64,000 nt of DNA from Gloeomargaritales cyanobacterium VI4D9 (GTDB taxonomy: Bacteria; Cyanobacteriota; Cyanobacteriia; Gloeomargaritales; Gloeomargaritaceae). Both the position numbers and the translations under genes were made by a program. The stretch spans positions 2,269,157 to 2,333,156 of the forward strand of contig OV696605.1 of NCBI GenBank assembly GCA_927797885.1, written 5' to 3'. Positions 43,928-54,002 of this stretch are shown in pieces (position 1 is the first letter of the stretch; every line of letters begins with the position of its first letter). Under the pieces are notes generated by a model. That model saw only the letters and a program-made list of their open reading frames with translations, ran no database searches and was not told where the DNA came from.

Positions 43928-44707
43928 CTAGGTATCCGTAGGTTTTTGCTCCCAGGGCACCTGCACCACCACCGCCGTGATATTGTCCCGCCCCCCCCGC
44001 TTACACGCCGCATCCACCAGGGTTTGCACCGTCCACTCCGGGGAACGCATCAACCGCAACGTGGCGGCAATCTGCCAGTCCAACACCTCCTCCGTCAACC
44101 CATCGCTACAGAGCAAGTAACAATCCCCCGGTTCCAGGGTAAGCGGATGCACGGTCACCGGCTCCAGGTCATCCCGCCCCAAACATTGGGTGAGCAAATG
44201 CCGCCAGGGATGGGAACGGGCTTGCATCGGCGACAACCCCCCGGCTTCAATCGCCTGCGCCACCCAGGTATGGTCTTGGGTGAGTTGCTCCAGATGATTC
44301 CCCCGCAGACGGTACAAACGGGAGTCCCCCACATGGCAAAACCACCCCTGCGACCCCTCCCCCCGACAGAGCATCACCACCGTCGTGCCCATGTCCTTGA
44401 TCACCGGGTTAACCACCTGCTCCGCCAGCAAATGCTCATTCGCCCGCAGAATCGCCTGTTGCATGACTTCCGTTAACGCCTGGTTCTGCCCCCAGCAGGT
44501 CTCCAGGTAAAGCGCCATCACCCCCACCGCCAACTGGCTGGCTCGCTCCCCCCCGGAATAGCCACCCATACCATCCGCCACGATAAAAAATCGCCCCTGG
44601 GCATCCACATGGTAGGCATCCTCGTTGTATTGCCGGACAACCCCAGGGTGGGAAAGGGCACTGAATTGCAACTGCATGCGCTCCAGGTCAAGGGTGGCGT
44701 GCTTCAT
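43928..44707 (-). CDS. PP2C-type serine/threonine phosphatase
   Basis: 259 residues. Metal-binding motifs of the PPM family: SHPGVVRQYNEDAYHVD, FIVADGMGGYSGGERAS, CYLLCSDGLTEEV and GGRDNITAVVVQVP. A stand-alone catalytic domain, cytoplasmic, dephosphorylating Ser/Thr residues on unknown targets. It is the first gene of the long minus-strand run; a GT-rich 200 bp spacer upstream carries its promoter. Confidence 0.92.
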   Translation of the reverse strand: MKHATLDLERMQLQFSALSHPGVVRQYNEDAYHVDAQGRFFIVADGMGGYSGGERASQLAVGVMALYLETCWGQNQALTEVMQQAILRANEHLLAEQVVNPVIKDMGTTVVMLCRGEGSQGWFCHVGDSRLYRLRGNHLEQLTQDHTWVAQAIEAGGLSPMQARSHPWRHLLTQCLGRDDLEPVTVHPLTLEPGDCYLLCSDGLTEEVLDWQIAATLRLMRSPEWTVQTLVDAACKRGGRDNITAVVVQVPWEQKPTDT

Positions 44708-44924
44708 TCTCCCATTATGTCAGCCCGACATAGTGTGCACTATAACACTCATCATGGCAAAAAATTCCCCCCCTTCTTTCCGTACAATTACGCAGTTGAG
44801 GGGGATAGCCTAGAACCAAAGCCAAAACCTTTCGCTAAAGTTAAGTAAAATATAAGTACATATTGCTAAACTTTTAAGAACCTAGTAATAACTTATTAAG
44901 CCTAGCCTTAAGCCGGGATCATGC

Positions 44925-45161
44925 TTAGATTTCGGCATCCGGCACATAAGTCCAAAGGGTATAACTCGACGGGTCTTCCACAACCAAGCAACCACGGGTA
45001 TGGGAATCTAAATACTTTTGGCATTCTTTGATTGCCTGCTGGCGCTGGTGGACACCAAAGGAACACAACCGCTCAAAAACCTTACATTGGTATTGAATCC
45101 GCATTGCCTGTCGGTAGTCCGACCCAATCGGCTCCACTTGTTCAGCAGACAGAATTAACAT
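44925..45161 (-). CDS. small hypothetical protein, 78 residues
   Basis: Soluble frame with balanced composition (YRQAMRIQYQCKVFERLCSF, HQRQQAIKECQKYLDSHTRG) and two to three cysteines. No motif I recognise. It sits alone between PP2C and chlD on the same strand; the 284 bp after it hold only fragments of a repeat and no gene. Confidence 0.55.
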   Translation of the reverse strand: MLILSAEQVEPIGSDYRQAMRIQYQCKVFERLCSFGVHQRQQAIKECQKYLDSHTRGCLVVEDPSSYTLWTYVPDAEI

Positions 45162-45445
45162 CTAATTTCTAGCTGTTGTATCAATTTGCATCCAATTATA
45201 TCCCAGAACCGAGAGGTTTTGCCCCAAGCAGGTGGGATAAATCCACCCTGGGGATTTTCCTAAACCGCTGGTCGGTGTCCATCGTTTTGAGCAATTTTGT
45301 TTGGGGTCAATCCTGTCAATGGCTATAACAATGGGATTAGCCAACCGAAATTCCCCAGAACCAAAGACAGGGACAACGCCCCTGCAACCTATTTTTAGAG
45401 ATGCCCTTAAGTATAAATTAAGTATAAATTACTCCCAAAAGGGGT

Positions 45446-47401
45446 TTAATTTTGCCGCACATCCCGCAGGGCATTTTGGGTAACTTGGGCGAGGGTGCGT
45501 TCGTTGGCACGGGGTAAATGGTAATAATTTCCCCCCGCTTTTTGTGCCAATTCTTTGGCAAATCCCGTGGAAACAAACTTATTTTCCGTATCAATCACCA
45601 GCAGGCGAAAATCCAGCAAACGCATTTTACTGGCAAGTTCCAGCAATTCCGTTTTAATATCCACCCCAGGGTCAGGGGGTTGCCCCAGGGAGCGGGCTAA
45701 AGGGACATTCCCCCGCCCATCCGTAATCGCCACCACAATCACCTGACCAATGTCCCCCCCTTGACGGGCATTCATCCCCACCCGTACCGCTTGGGTTAAC
45801 CCGTGCGCCAGGGGCGAGCCACCCCCACAGGGCAGTTGATCCAGACGACGACGGGCGGCTTCAATCGAACGGGTGGGCGGCAGTAACACCTCCGCCTGTT
45901 CCCCCCGAAAGGGAATCAACGCCACCATGTCCCGGTTTTGGTACGCCTCGGTCAATAACCGCAACACCGCCCCTTTTGCCGCCTGCATCCGATTCAGCGC
46001 CATCGAACCCGAGGCATCCACCACAAAGATAATTAACGCCCCCGCCTTACGCATCAGGCGTTTCGCCCGCACGTCCTCCCCCGTGACCACCACTTTTTTC
46101 CCCGGTTGGGCGTGACGGCGTTTTTTCTGATGGGGAGCCGCCGCCCGCAGGGTCGCATCCACCGCAATCCGGGGGTGATTCCCCTGGGGTAAAATCGGTT
46201 TCACATACCGACCCCTCTGCGGGTTAATGCTCTGATTACGGGTACCGGCACGGGTGCGGGGCTGGCATTTTTGGGCAAAATACATCAACTCCGGGTCAAG
46301 AATTACCCCCTCCGGGTCGAAAATAAATTCCTCCGGGAGGCTGTTGTTCTCCTCCGATTGCGGTTCCTCCGTTTGGGAATCCTGGGGCGGGGGAGGGGGG
46401 GGCGGCGGTTGCTCCGTTTGCGGCACAGTCGTGGCACGAGGGATGATTGCCAATTCCACCCCCACCCGCAAATCCTCGGCGGTGACCTGATTCCGTCCCC
46501 AAAAAGCCGCATGGGCTTGGGCAATCCGGGTGGCAAACAATTCCCCCCGATGTCCCTGTACCCCTGCCCGCAGGCATTCCTCCACCAAATACTGCACCTG
46601 TGCCGGTGTGATCCGCACCGTAGGTAACCATTCCCGTGCCAAGAGGATTTGGGTGCGTAATGCCGCCATTTCTTCTTCCTGCTCCGCCCAGACCGCCTGG
46701 GGTTGATCCCCATACCGCACCGCCCGCTGGGTCGCCTCCGCCCGTTCCGCCAACTCCGCCAGGGGCACCGCCGCCAGTTGGATGGCAAACCGGTCTTGCA
46801 AATGACTCCGCACCGCCCCCTCCTCCGGGTTGTAGGTGGCAATCAACAGCGGACGACAGGGATGTACCACGCTCACCCCCTCCCGCTCCACCCGGTTGAC
46901 CCCCTCACTCAAAACCGTTAACAATATATTGACAATGTTATCATCCAGTAAATTCAATTCATCCACATACAACACGCCCCGGTGTGCCTGGGCTAATAAA
47001 CCCGGTTGAAATACCGCCTCCCCCTGTTGCAGGGAAGCCGCCACATCCACTGCCCCCACCAACCGGTCTTCCGTCACCCCCAAGGGAATTTGGACAAATG
47101 GCGGGGCGGTGATCTGAGTGACTACGGTTTTTGGGTGAAACAACCATTCCTCCGGGTGTTGGGGGTCATCCTGGTAGGGGGAACCCTGCACGACTTCAAT
47201 CGGCGGCAGTAGGGCATGAATCCCCCGAGCCAACACCGATTTCGCCGTACCCTTGGCTCCCGCCAACAACACCCCGCCAATCCCCATATCCACCGCCGCC
47301 AACAGCAGGGCAAGCTTCAACCGCTCCTGCCCCACCACCGCCGTCAGGGGGAAGGTCAATCGTTCACCACCCGTTGATACGCCTGCCAATAGGTTTGCCA
47401 T
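45446..47401 (-). CDS. chlD: magnesium chelatase ATPase subunit D
   Basis: About 651 residues from ATG 47401. Together with ChlI and ChlH it inserts Mg2+ into protoporphyrin IX in chlorophyll synthesis. AAA+ domain: [20 protein letters not shown] (Walker A). A proline-rich, acidic linker (about 340-370) precedes the integrin-I domain with MIDAS motif [14 protein letters not shown]. Family N-termini begin just before the [10 protein letters not shown] block, so ATG 47401 or GTG 47380 fit; the ATG at 47434 is too far upstream. It overlaps the DUF4129-like gene end. Confidence 0.93.
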   Translation of the reverse strand: MANLLAGVSTGGERLTFPLTAVVGQERLKLALLLAAVDMGIGGVLLAGAKGTAKSVLARGIHALLPPIEVVQGSPYQDDPQHPEEWLFHPKTVVTQITAPPFVQIPLGVTEDRLVGAVDVAASLQQGEAVFQPGLLAQAHRGVLYVDELNLLDDNIVNILLTVLSEGVNRVEREGVSVVHPCRPLLIATYNPEEGAVRSHLQDRFAIQLAAVPLAELAERAEATQRAVRYGDQPQAVWAEQEEEMAALRTQILLAREWLPTVRITPAQVQYLVEECLRAGVQGHRGELFATRIAQAHAAFWGRNQVTAEDLRVGVELAIIPRATTVPQTEQPPPPPPPPQDSQTEEPQSEENNSLPEEFIFDPEGVILDPELMYFAQKCQPRTRAGTRNQSINPQRGRYVKPILPQGNHPRIAVDATLRAAAPHQKKRRHAQPGKKVVVTGEDVRAKRLMRKAGALIIFVVDASGSMALNRMQAAKGAVLRLLTEAYQNRDMVALIPFRGEQAEVLLPPTRSIEAARRRLDQLPCGGGSPLAHGLTQAVRVGMNARQGGDIGQVIVVAITDGRGNVPLARSLGQPPDPGVDIKTELLELASKMRLLDFRLLVIDTENKFVSTGFAKELAQKAGGNYYHLPRANERTLAQVTQNALRDVRQN

Positions 47402-47931
47402 TGTTCCTGGGATACCGTATCCTGCCGAAAACAAATCCGTTCATGCACCCGCCAGAGCAGATCATAGCTTTCCTGGGGGGCAAGGTGTTGGGTCAAACGG
47501 CGATATTCCCCATCCGTGCGACTTGCCAGCGGGGTGATCCCCCGGCGGATTTGCAGATATTCCAACAGGCTAAAGTATAGACAACGCACTGCTTCTGTAT
47601 AGTTGCCTTCCCCATGCCACCTTTGGGCTTCCTCCAGCCAGGAATTTTGATCGGTTACTGGTGCGTGCCTACTCCTGGGCGAATACCATCCCCATTGGTT
47701 CCAGCGACGATTTTGCAACCAGCGGGTCAGGCGCAATCCCAGGAATACGCCCATCCCCACCAAGCCCAGCCACAGCAACAATTGAATATACAATGGCGGT
47801 ACACCAATACCCTCTAAATTGGGTAGATTAGGATTCAAACGGGCGATGGTAAACTCCCACCATTCCTGGAGCCGTTGTTGTAAAAGGCGGGTCTGCCAGT
47901 CCAGACTGGTCTGCTCGTAGGTCTGTGCCAT
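47356..47931 (-). CDS. membrane protein with DUF4129-like domain
   Basis: About 191 residues from ATG 47931, chosen because longer starts run into the tRNA gene. One membrane helix at about 47-66 ([20 protein letters not shown]) and a helical C-terminal domain ([46 protein letters not shown]) typical of DUF4129. The stop overlaps chlD, so the pair is co-translated. Function unknown. Confidence 0.7.
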   Translation of the reverse strand: MAQTYEQTSLDWQTRLLQQRLQEWWEFTIARLNPNLPNLEGIGVPPLYIQLLLWLGLVGMGVFLGLRLTRWLQNRRWNQWGWYSPRSRHAPVTDQNSWLEEAQRWHGEGNYTEAVRCLYFSLLEYLQIRRGITPLASRTDGEYRRLTQHLAPQESYDLLWRVHERICFRQDTVSQEQWQTYWQAYQRVVND

Positions 47932-47972
47932 CGTGCCAATTTGTACCATATTGCCTATACTAGAGTACCGAT

Positions 47973-48043
47973 GCGGGCATAGTTTAGTGGTAAAACTACA
48001 GTCTTCCAAACTGTTGATGGGGGTTCGATTCCCCCTGCCCGCT
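47973..48043 (+). tRNA. trnG: tRNA-Gly(UCC), integration site
   Basis: 71 bases without CCA. Acceptor GCGGGCA pairs with TGCCCGC; anticodon arm ACAGT-CTTCCAA-ACTGT gives UCC; the T-arm is GGGGG-TTCGATT-CCCCC. The last 47 bases plus the following T are the left attachment site of the element that follows, and the gene is restored whole at this side. Confidence 0.97.
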
Positions 48044-48044
48044 T
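47997..48044 (+). other. attL core (48 bp, tRNA-Gly 3' part)
   Basis: Identical to 58253-58300. It runs from the anticodon stem (TACAGTCTTCC) through the tRNA 3' end (CCCCCTGCCCGCTT). The direct repeat, a tRNA gene and an adjacent integrase together mark a site-specific integration. Confidence 0.95.
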
Positions 48045-48154
48045 ACCCCCACAGAGAGCCGAATACACCGATTCTACGGTACTTACAGAATTTACCCCGT
48101 TAGTACACCAAAGCTAGGGATTAGTACAGAAATGTAGCCATATCTAGTATTTTT

Positions 48155-48171
48155 GGTGTAGATTTGGTGTA
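48155..48171 (+). promoter_or_regulatory. arm-type repeat near attL
   Basis: GGTGTAGATTTGGTGTA, repeated with one change at 58189-58205 beside attR. More GGTGTA/TACACC half-sites lie at 48103, 48183, 48301-48317 and 48420-48437, two of them as inverted pairs inside the integrase gene. Likely binding sites for integrase arm domain or excisionase. Confidence 0.55.
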
Positions 48172-48190
48172 GGGAAACGTAGGTACACCA

Positions 48191-49312
48191 ATGGGGACAC
48201 GGGCGGCGAAGGTGCCGAAGGGGACGGTAAATGTGATTGCATCCAACGGGCGGTTACAAGCCCGGTGGTATTGGCAAGGCAAGCGGTATTACTTGAGTCT
48301 TGGTGTAACGGATACACCTAAAAACCGGCGATTGGTGGCGGGGCGGGTGGCGCAGATACAGCGTGATTTGGATTACGGGGAATTTACGGGGGATTTATCC
48401 AAGTACAAACCCCAGGCGGTTGGTGTAAGGGTTACACCAAGGCATCCTAGCTTGATGGAATTGTGGACAAAGTTTGTGGACTACAAGAAACCCCAGTTAG
48501 CGGTGTCCACCATCCATAAAATTTATGGACGCTATGGTGATTTGTTGAGCCGGTGCCCCTACCAGGAGTTAGAGAAGTCCACAGAGATCAGGGAATGGGT
48601 GCTGAATACGCAACCACCAATTACCGCCAAGCGACTTCTACAGCACCTGGGGGCTTGCTGTAAATGGGCGGTGCAGTCCGGGTTAATCCCATCCAATCCA
48701 TTTCAAGGCATGGCATCAAGCATCACCATCCCCAAGGGTGAACGGGGCGGGGATGAGATTGATCCATTCACCCCGGATGAACGGGCGGCAATTATCGCCG
48801 GGTTTGAAAACTCGCAGTATTACCGGCACTATGCCCCCCTGGTGCGGTTTTTATTTTTGACGGGATGCCGACCGGGGGAAGCACTTGCCTTGGAGTGGGG
48901 GCACGTCACGGATGGGTTTATTCACTTTCAGCAAGCCAGCATCGTGGGACAATCCAACACGATTAAGCCAGGATTGAAAACCCAAAGTAACCGTAAATTT
49001 CCGATCAACCGACAATTGCAGGAATTACTTGATAGCATCCCCCGTGTGCATAACCTGGTGTTTCCATCCCCTGGTGGGAAGGTTGTCAACTGGGGAAACT
49101 TCAGGAATAAAGGATGGGTGACAGTCCTAAAAAATGCTGGCATCAGATTTAGAAAACCCTATCAAACTAGGCACACATTCATCACGGAAGCCCTACGCCG
49201 GGGGTTATCGGTACAGGATGTGGCAAAGCTAGTTGGCAATAGTCCCCAGGTGATTTATGCCCATTACGCCGGGGCAAGTCGTGATTTACAAGTACCGGAG
49301 TTTGAGTTATGA
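48191..49312 (+). CDS. int: tyrosine-family site-specific integrase
   Basis: 373 residues. An N-terminal arm-binding segment and a SAM-like core-binding part (SLMELWTKFVDYKKPQLAVS) precede the catalytic domain with FLTGCRPGEALALEW (first Arg), TRHTFITEALRRG (H/R pair) and terminal VIYAHYAG (nucleophile Tyr). It lies 147 bp from the attL core and reads into the element, the usual place. Mediates integration at tRNA-Gly. ATGA overlap with the next gene. Confidence 0.93.
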   Translation: MGTRAAKVPKGTVNVIASNGRLQARWYWQGKRYYLSLGVTDTPKNRRLVAGRVAQIQRDLDYGEFTGDLSKYKPQAVGVRVTPRHPSLMELWTKFVDYKKPQLAVSTIHKIYGRYGDLLSRCPYQELEKSTEIREWVLNTQPPITAKRLLQHLGACCKWAVQSGLIPSNPFQGMASSITIPKGERGGDEIDPFTPDERAAIIAGFENSQYYRHYAPLVRFLFLTGCRPGEALALEWGHVTDGFIHFQQASIVGQSNTIKPGLKTQSNRKFPINRQLQELLDSIPRVHNLVFPSPGGKVVNWGNFRNKGWVTVLKNAGIRFRKPYQTRHTFITEALRRGLSVQDVAKLVGNSPQVIYAHYAGASRDLQVPEFEL

Positions 49313-50067
49313 ATGATTACAAAACATGGCGTTATTTAGCCGCCCGATACGCTTGTATCGCACTTTTTGAGCGTGTTTATGGCGAAAATAATTTCACCTT
49401 ATCAGATGAAAATATCGCAAAAATGGAGCGATTATTACAAGTCTCAGACTCATTTTTTCAATTGATAGAAAGGGCTTGTTATGAGGATGTAAAAAACGAA
49501 AGAGTACCAGCTATCCCACGCTTCAAGGGCGAATACCATTTAATAAACGGTATTCAAGTCGGATGGGATATTTCAGATTCAAGCACAAAAAAATCATCAT
49601 TTTTGACAGAAATGGTGGTTGGTGAAAACTTAACCCCTAGCGAAAGTATCAGATTTGGGGTAGCCGCCTATCTGTATTTACAAAGCGTAGCGGATCAATT
49701 CATGGATCAAACCATACAAAACAACGAATTAAAAATCGTTTTAGATTATATTGGACTACCACTAGATAGAACCGCCGGTGCAAAGCTCTCAAAAATCCAA
49801 AAACAAATTCTCGTAAAAGCTTTAGAAACGGCTAAATCAATCCAACCCCTGCAAGCCCCGCATCAAACTATCTTGGAGTGGAATAGCGCAGAATTTGCCC
49901 CTGGTATGGCCGCCCCAAACGCTTCCCGATGCCTGCGAGAATTATCCAATCGGGAACTGTTGCAATTGCTCAACAAAACAAAAAGCTCTAGGGTGTCCCA
50001 CATCAAACTCACCCGCACAGGCTCACTACTCGCAGAGCGTTTGTTGCATCAAACTGATAACATCTAA
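49309..50067 (+). CDS. unknown protein translated with integrase
   Basis: 252 residues. Starts inside the integrase stop codon. Helix-rich, with a charged N-terminus (YKTWRYLAARYACIALFERV) and a C-terminal part (SAEFAPGMAAPNASRCLREL, SNRELLQLLNKTKSSRVSHI) reminiscent of a winged-helix DNA-binding module that ends in TRTGSLLAERLL. Family unknown. Coupling with integrase suggests a role in integration, excision or its control. Confidence 0.65.
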   Translation: MNDYKTWRYLAARYACIALFERVYGENNFTLSDENIAKMERLLQVSDSFFQLIERACYEDVKNERVPAIPRFKGEYHLINGIQVGWDISDSSTKKSSFLTEMVVGENLTPSESIRFGVAAYLYLQSVADQFMDQTIQNNELKIVLDYIGLPLDRTAGAKLSKIQKQILVKALETAKSIQPLQAPHQTILEWNSAEFAPGMAAPNASRCLRELSNRELLQLLNKTKSSRVSHIKLTRTGSLLAERLLHQTDNI

Positions 50068-50153
50068 CCCCAACTCCCATAAAAACAAAACTGATAAGAT
50101 GACAGACTGTGATTAGCCTGTTATAGTGGATTTTAGTTATTTGAAGGATAAGC

Positions 50154-50435
50154 ATGGACAACAAACTGATAACTTCTTACGGGTTTCAGCCGGTAAAGGT
50201 AGCTTCTGATGTATTGGGGCTAAAACCCCATTGGTTTAGGGATCGGCGCTTGCAGGGGCAATTTATTGAGGGTATTCACTTCCAAAAAGTGCCGGGAATT
50301 AGAAGCTACGCCTATAATGTTGAGCTTTGTGCCGACTTTATCCAAACCGGCGGCGATCCGGCTCTGCACCAAGCGGCGATTGATGAGTTTCTCGCTAAGC
50401 GCAAATTTGCCGGGAGGACACGGTATGCCGCTTGA
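50154..50435 (+). CDS. small DNA-binding protein, excisionase-like
   Basis: 93 residues. SYGFQPVKVASDVLGLKPHW plus FRDRRLQGQFIEGIHFQKVP resembles MerR/excisionase-type winged helices that start with a helix-turn-helix and a wing. An AAGGATAA site precedes the ATG. Position between the integrase pair and the replication gene supports a directionality factor or repressor; not proven. Confidence 0.6.
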   Translation: MDNKLITSYGFQPVKVASDVLGLKPHWFRDRRLQGQFIEGIHFQKVPGIRSYAYNVELCADFIQTGGDPALHQAAIDEFLAKRKFAGRTRYAA

Positions 50436-50516
50436 CTAGGCACCAAAAAAAGAATCCCCATCAGACCTTGCTGGTGGGGGAAATTTCCAAAAAACTTTAC
50501 TTAAAGGTATCCTACC

Positions 50517-53072
50517 ATGAATCCTCAAGAGAGTACAAACGCAGTACAGATTAAGCAGTTTAAAGAGTTTCCAATTCCTGAAGATTGGCGTTTTGTGCCA
50601 ATCCGTCAAGGCTCAAAGGCACCCGTAGGCACCGGCTGGCAAAACAGTCCCTTAACTTGGAACGAGTGCCCAAAACCCGGATCAAAATATCAGGGGCAAA
50701 ACGTCGGAGCCGTAGGACTCCTATTCGGGTATGGCGGCATCGTAGGGCTTGATTTTGACGGTGCCAGCACTGATCAGCTACTTGCAGATTGGGGCGTAAC
50801 CCTGCCAGCCACCACCATTATCAGCAGTGGACGAGCGGGGCATTGCCTGAAATTATTTAGGATTCCTGAAAAGTATCGTGACCGGGTGCAGACTGCCAAA
50901 TATAGAACCGGGGTGATTGTCCAGGAGTACGGCAAGGATGTCCACGAGCAGTTAGAGATACGGTGGACTGGCTCACAATCGTTGGTTTACGGTACTCACC
51001 CGGAATCTGGCAATCAGTACAAGGTACTAAACTGGGTGGATAATTTGCCGGAATTGCCACCGGAATTGCTCTATCGGATGCTCAAACCCGAAGAGAAAAA
51101 CCACCAGGCACCGCCGGGGCATACGTTCACGGATCAGGAATGGGCACTGGAATATCTGCAATATATTGATCCTAATCCATTGGATTGGTACACCTGGCGG
51201 GATTGCTTATTTGCCTGCCACGCCGCCGGACTATCTGAAGCTGAAGTACGGGCGTGGAGTTCACAAAGCGGCAAACACACCGACCGGGGTTTTGATCAGG
51301 TCTGGCGGCATATTAAAGGGCGACCGGGAATAGGACTAGGCACTTTAGGATGGCTGGCAAAGCAGGGGGGATGGGAACCAAAGCCCAAACCAGTTCCCGG
51401 CAAGTCAAATAAAGTCAAGCCCGTATTTATCTGTGACGAGTTCCCTGCCCGTATTGCAGAAATTGCAACAGTTGATGAATTCCACCGACCGCCAAAAATT
51501 GCCGAACTTAGCCGGGATTCTGGAATCCCTTATAGCGTGATTGAGAAGGCGATACAAAAACAGATAGGCAAGGCGCAAAATCAGAAAATCGAAGCGATAG
51601 ATGCCGCTAGTTTCCTAGCAGGGGACTATGAGCCTTTGCAGTGGCTTATAGAGGGGTTACTGCCAACAGGGGAAATAGCGATTCTGGGAGCAACCCCCAA
51701 GGCGGGAAAAACAATTTTTGCACTCAACGCCGCCTATTCAGTGGCGACCGGCACACCATTCCTGGGCATGGAAACTAAACAAGGTGCAGTGCTTCTGGTA
51801 TCCACTGATGAATCTGCCAACAGTACCCGATCCAAGATGCTACGCATGGGATTTTCAGGAAATATGCCAGTGGCGGTATTGACTCAATTTGACATACAAA
51901 ACCTTGAGCCACTGATAGCCGCACTTGAGAAATTTAAGCCCGTTTTGGTGGTAGTGGATTCCTTGAAATCAATTTCTAAAAGCGTCACAGAATCCGAAAA
52001 CTCACCGGAATTTGCAAATTATATCTATAAGCTAAAAGAAGTTTTCAGCGCATACAACTGTGCAAGTATTCTTATCCACCACACGGGAAAAAGCAAAGAT
52101 AACGAAGGCGTTTACCGTTTACGGGGCGGCTCTGCTATTGCCGGGGCATCTTGGGGGATATGGTTGCTAAGTCGGACGGGCGAAAATAGCGTAATACTAG
52201 AAACGATTTGCCGGGATGCCGAAGGGGAAACCCTCACCCTGCACCTGAATCTTGAAACTCTGCACTGGACACGGCAAGGTGAGCCGCCTCCCTCTGAAGG
52301 GGCTTTTACTGATAAAGTCTTATCTTTGCTCAAAACTCGCACCAATCCAAGCGCAGGACTGGAAGTGCCAGAAATTAAAAACGCCTTGGGGGAAAACGGC
52401 AATTATATCTACAACGTACTAACACGACTTTGCGAAAAACGGTTAATCGGAAGGCGGGAATCTCACCTGAATAAAGGCAAATTTGTTTATTTCTACCAAG
52501 GGGATTCACCTTATAAAGGGGACTCTCTGACAAAACTTCACCATACACACCTCAAAGTCAATAATGACGGTACTTCTAGCATGGTGAATGGTATGGTGAA
52601 TGGAGTTCACCATTTTCACCATCAGGAGTTCACCATTTCACCATATGGTGAACAACCTATTCACCATAGTGAAAGCCCGTGTCCATCGGACTTTGAGGCA
52701 CCTATGGTGAAAAAATCGCAGATACCCCCCTATATAGATTCTCAACAAATACCCGCTGTTGAGAATGTTAGTACGAAATGTCAAGAAAAGCGTATGAATA
52801 ATGTATATACGCAAGATTGCAGAATTTGTGTGGGTGATTTTGTCAGATATGTTGGTGGGAATCAATCGCTCAGGGTGCAGTGCGGGCACTCTCGCAGGGA
52901 AGGAGTGCGGGTAACTGCGATTGATGGTGGTATGGCGTTTATCAAATCGCCTAAGTGGATTTGTGACTACAAGGTGCCAATTGCTGAATTAGTGAAAGAT
53001 CGCAGAGAGAGGGTGGCACCTGCGAAAGTTTTTAGCGCAGTTGGGGGGACGGATGATGACACCCCGTTTTAG
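50517..53072 (+). CDS. prim-pol / RepA-type helicase replication protein
   Basis: 851 residues. Residues about 15-190 form an archaeo-eukaryotic primase/polymerase domain (KAPVGTGWQN, GLLFGYGGIVGLDFDG with the DxD metal site, SSGRAGHCLKLF). A PriCT-like helical domain spans about 205-285 (EYLQYIDPNPLDWYTWRDCL). Then a RecA-fold ATPase: GATPKAGKTIFALNAAYS (Walker A, about 395), VLVVVDSLKSISKS (Walker B) and ASILIHHTGKSKDNEG. The C-terminus is winged-helix-like followed by a long Asn/His-rich tail. It would prime and unwind the excised element for replication. Confidence 0.85.
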   Translation: MNPQESTNAVQIKQFKEFPIPEDWRFVPIRQGSKAPVGTGWQNSPLTWNECPKPGSKYQGQNVGAVGLLFGYGGIVGLDFDGASTDQLLADWGVTLPATTIISSGRAGHCLKLFRIPEKYRDRVQTAKYRTGVIVQEYGKDVHEQLEIRWTGSQSLVYGTHPESGNQYKVLNWVDNLPELPPELLYRMLKPEEKNHQAPPGHTFTDQEWALEYLQYIDPNPLDWYTWRDCLFACHAAGLSEAEVRAWSSQSGKHTDRGFDQVWRHIKGRPGIGLGTLGWLAKQGGWEPKPKPVPGKSNKVKPVFICDEFPARIAEIATVDEFHRPPKIAELSRDSGIPYSVIEKAIQKQIGKAQNQKIEAIDAASFLAGDYEPLQWLIEGLLPTGEIAILGATPKAGKTIFALNAAYSVATGTPFLGMETKQGAVLLVSTDESANSTRSKMLRMGFSGNMPVAVLTQFDIQNLEPLIAALEKFKPVLVVVDSLKSISKSVTESENSPEFANYIYKLKEVFSAYNCASILIHHTGKSKDNEGVYRLRGGSAIAGASWGIWLLSRTGENSVILETICRDAEGETLTLHLNLETLHWTRQGEPPPSEGAFTDKVLSLLKTRTNPSAGLEVPEIKNALGENGNYIYNVLTRLCEKRLIGRRESHLNKGKFVYFYQGDSPYKGDSLTKLHHTHLKVNNDGTSSMVNGMVNGVHHFHHQEFTISPYGEQPIHHSESPCPSDFEAPMVKKSQIPPYIDSQQIPAVENVSTKCQEKRMNNVYTQDCRICVGDFVRYVGGNQSLRVQCGHSRREGVRVTAIDGGMAFIKSPKWICDYKVPIAELVKDRRERVAPAKVFSAVGGTDDDTPF

Positions 53073-53126
53073 CGCAAACAAGTCTGGCTTAACCGCCGGA
53101 GTAAACAACACCTCAAGGAGGACATC

Positions 53127-53792
53127 ATGAAACAATGGCTTATTGCAGGCAAGCGGTTTGATAGCACCGCCGATCTGAAAACCTATGTGGAAACCCTGCT
53201 CTCAAAATACAGCCACGGGGCATATCTGAATCAGTGGGACGCTCAGTTTATCCTGGGATTGTTGAAGCATCACCCGGACGCTGAAGAGAAAATGGCGGGA
53301 ATTGTCGCCGGGGTTTTGGTGCATTACCGGGATGGTGGTAAAGGTTTCACCCTGCATAAGGAAAGCGGCGAGCTTGTCAGTTTCAGTTGGCAGAAGTGCA
53401 TCGCCCCGCCTAGTCCCTGGACGAAATTCACCAAAGTTTGCCGTAAATTGGTACAGCCAGACATCCAACTAGAAAAGCAAAAAGCATTCGCAGAAGTGCC
53501 ATATCTGACGTGTGCATTTACCGGGCAACTTCTGACACAAAAGACTTGCCACATGGATCACGAGCCGCCCAACACCTTCAGCGTGATTGTTAAGAAATTT
53601 GCCAGAGAATGGGGCATCAATCCCAGCGAGATTGTTTACTGTCACGGGGACGGGTTTACCACCTTCCGGGATGCTCAACTGGCAAAAGATTGGGTAGCGT
53701 ACCACCGGCTACATGCAAAACTGCGCCCGGTCTCTGCCATCGCCAATTTAAGCATCATTCCTAGGCAGAATAGGGAGCGCAAAAATGCTTAA
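53127..53792 (+). CDS. DCL/DUF3223-domain protein
   Basis: 221 residues. The N-terminus (FDSTADLKTYVETLLSKYSH, then LLKHHPDAEEKMAGIVAGVL and YRDGGKGFTLHKESGELVSF) matches the DUF3223/DCL family, known from plant DCL proteins in rRNA processing and common in phages. The C-terminal half contains CHMDHEPPNTFSVIVKKF, an HNH-like His-rich segment that could be a nuclease site. An AAGGAGG site precedes the ATG. Confidence 0.75.
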   Translation: MKQWLIAGKRFDSTADLKTYVETLLSKYSHGAYLNQWDAQFILGLLKHHPDAEEKMAGIVAGVLVHYRDGGKGFTLHKESGELVSFSWQKCIAPPSPWTKFTKVCRKLVQPDIQLEKQKAFAEVPYLTCAFTGQLLTQKTCHMDHEPPNTFSVIVKKFAREWGINPSEIVYCHGDGFTTFRDAQLAKDWVAYHRLHAKLRPVSAIANLSIIPRQNRERKNA

Positions 53793-53946
53793 CGAAATTA
53801 TTGGCATTGTTAAATCCCTGCCACCGACAAGCCAACAGGAAATCTTGGATTTTGCCCGTTTTGTTCAGCGGCAATACCAGGGCAAGGTAGAGCGGCGCAA
53901 CAAGCGAAACAGGGAAACCGATCCGCCTATGTATCGGGGCATCTGA
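53785..53946 (+). CDS. small DUF2281-like protein, 53 residues
   Basis: ATG 53785 overlaps the end of the DCL gene. The sequence LNEIIGIVKSLPPTSQQEIL followed by DFARFVQRQYQ matches DUF2281/VapB-like small proteins of cyanobacteria that often pair with toxins. The tail is basic. No toxin frame follows directly, so an antitoxin role is only a hint. Confidence 0.65.
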   Translation: MLNEIIGIVKSLPPTSQQEILDFARFVQRQYQGKVERRNKRNRETDPPMYRGI

Positions 53947-54002
53947 AACCACCGGGGGCATCATTCCCGGTGCCCCTTCCACATCATCAAGAGGTAGTAA
54001 GA

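Noticed and set aside
46303..46842. Minus-strand Arg-rich frame inside chlD
   Set aside because: Alternative frame of the chlD gene, dominated by Arg and Pro.
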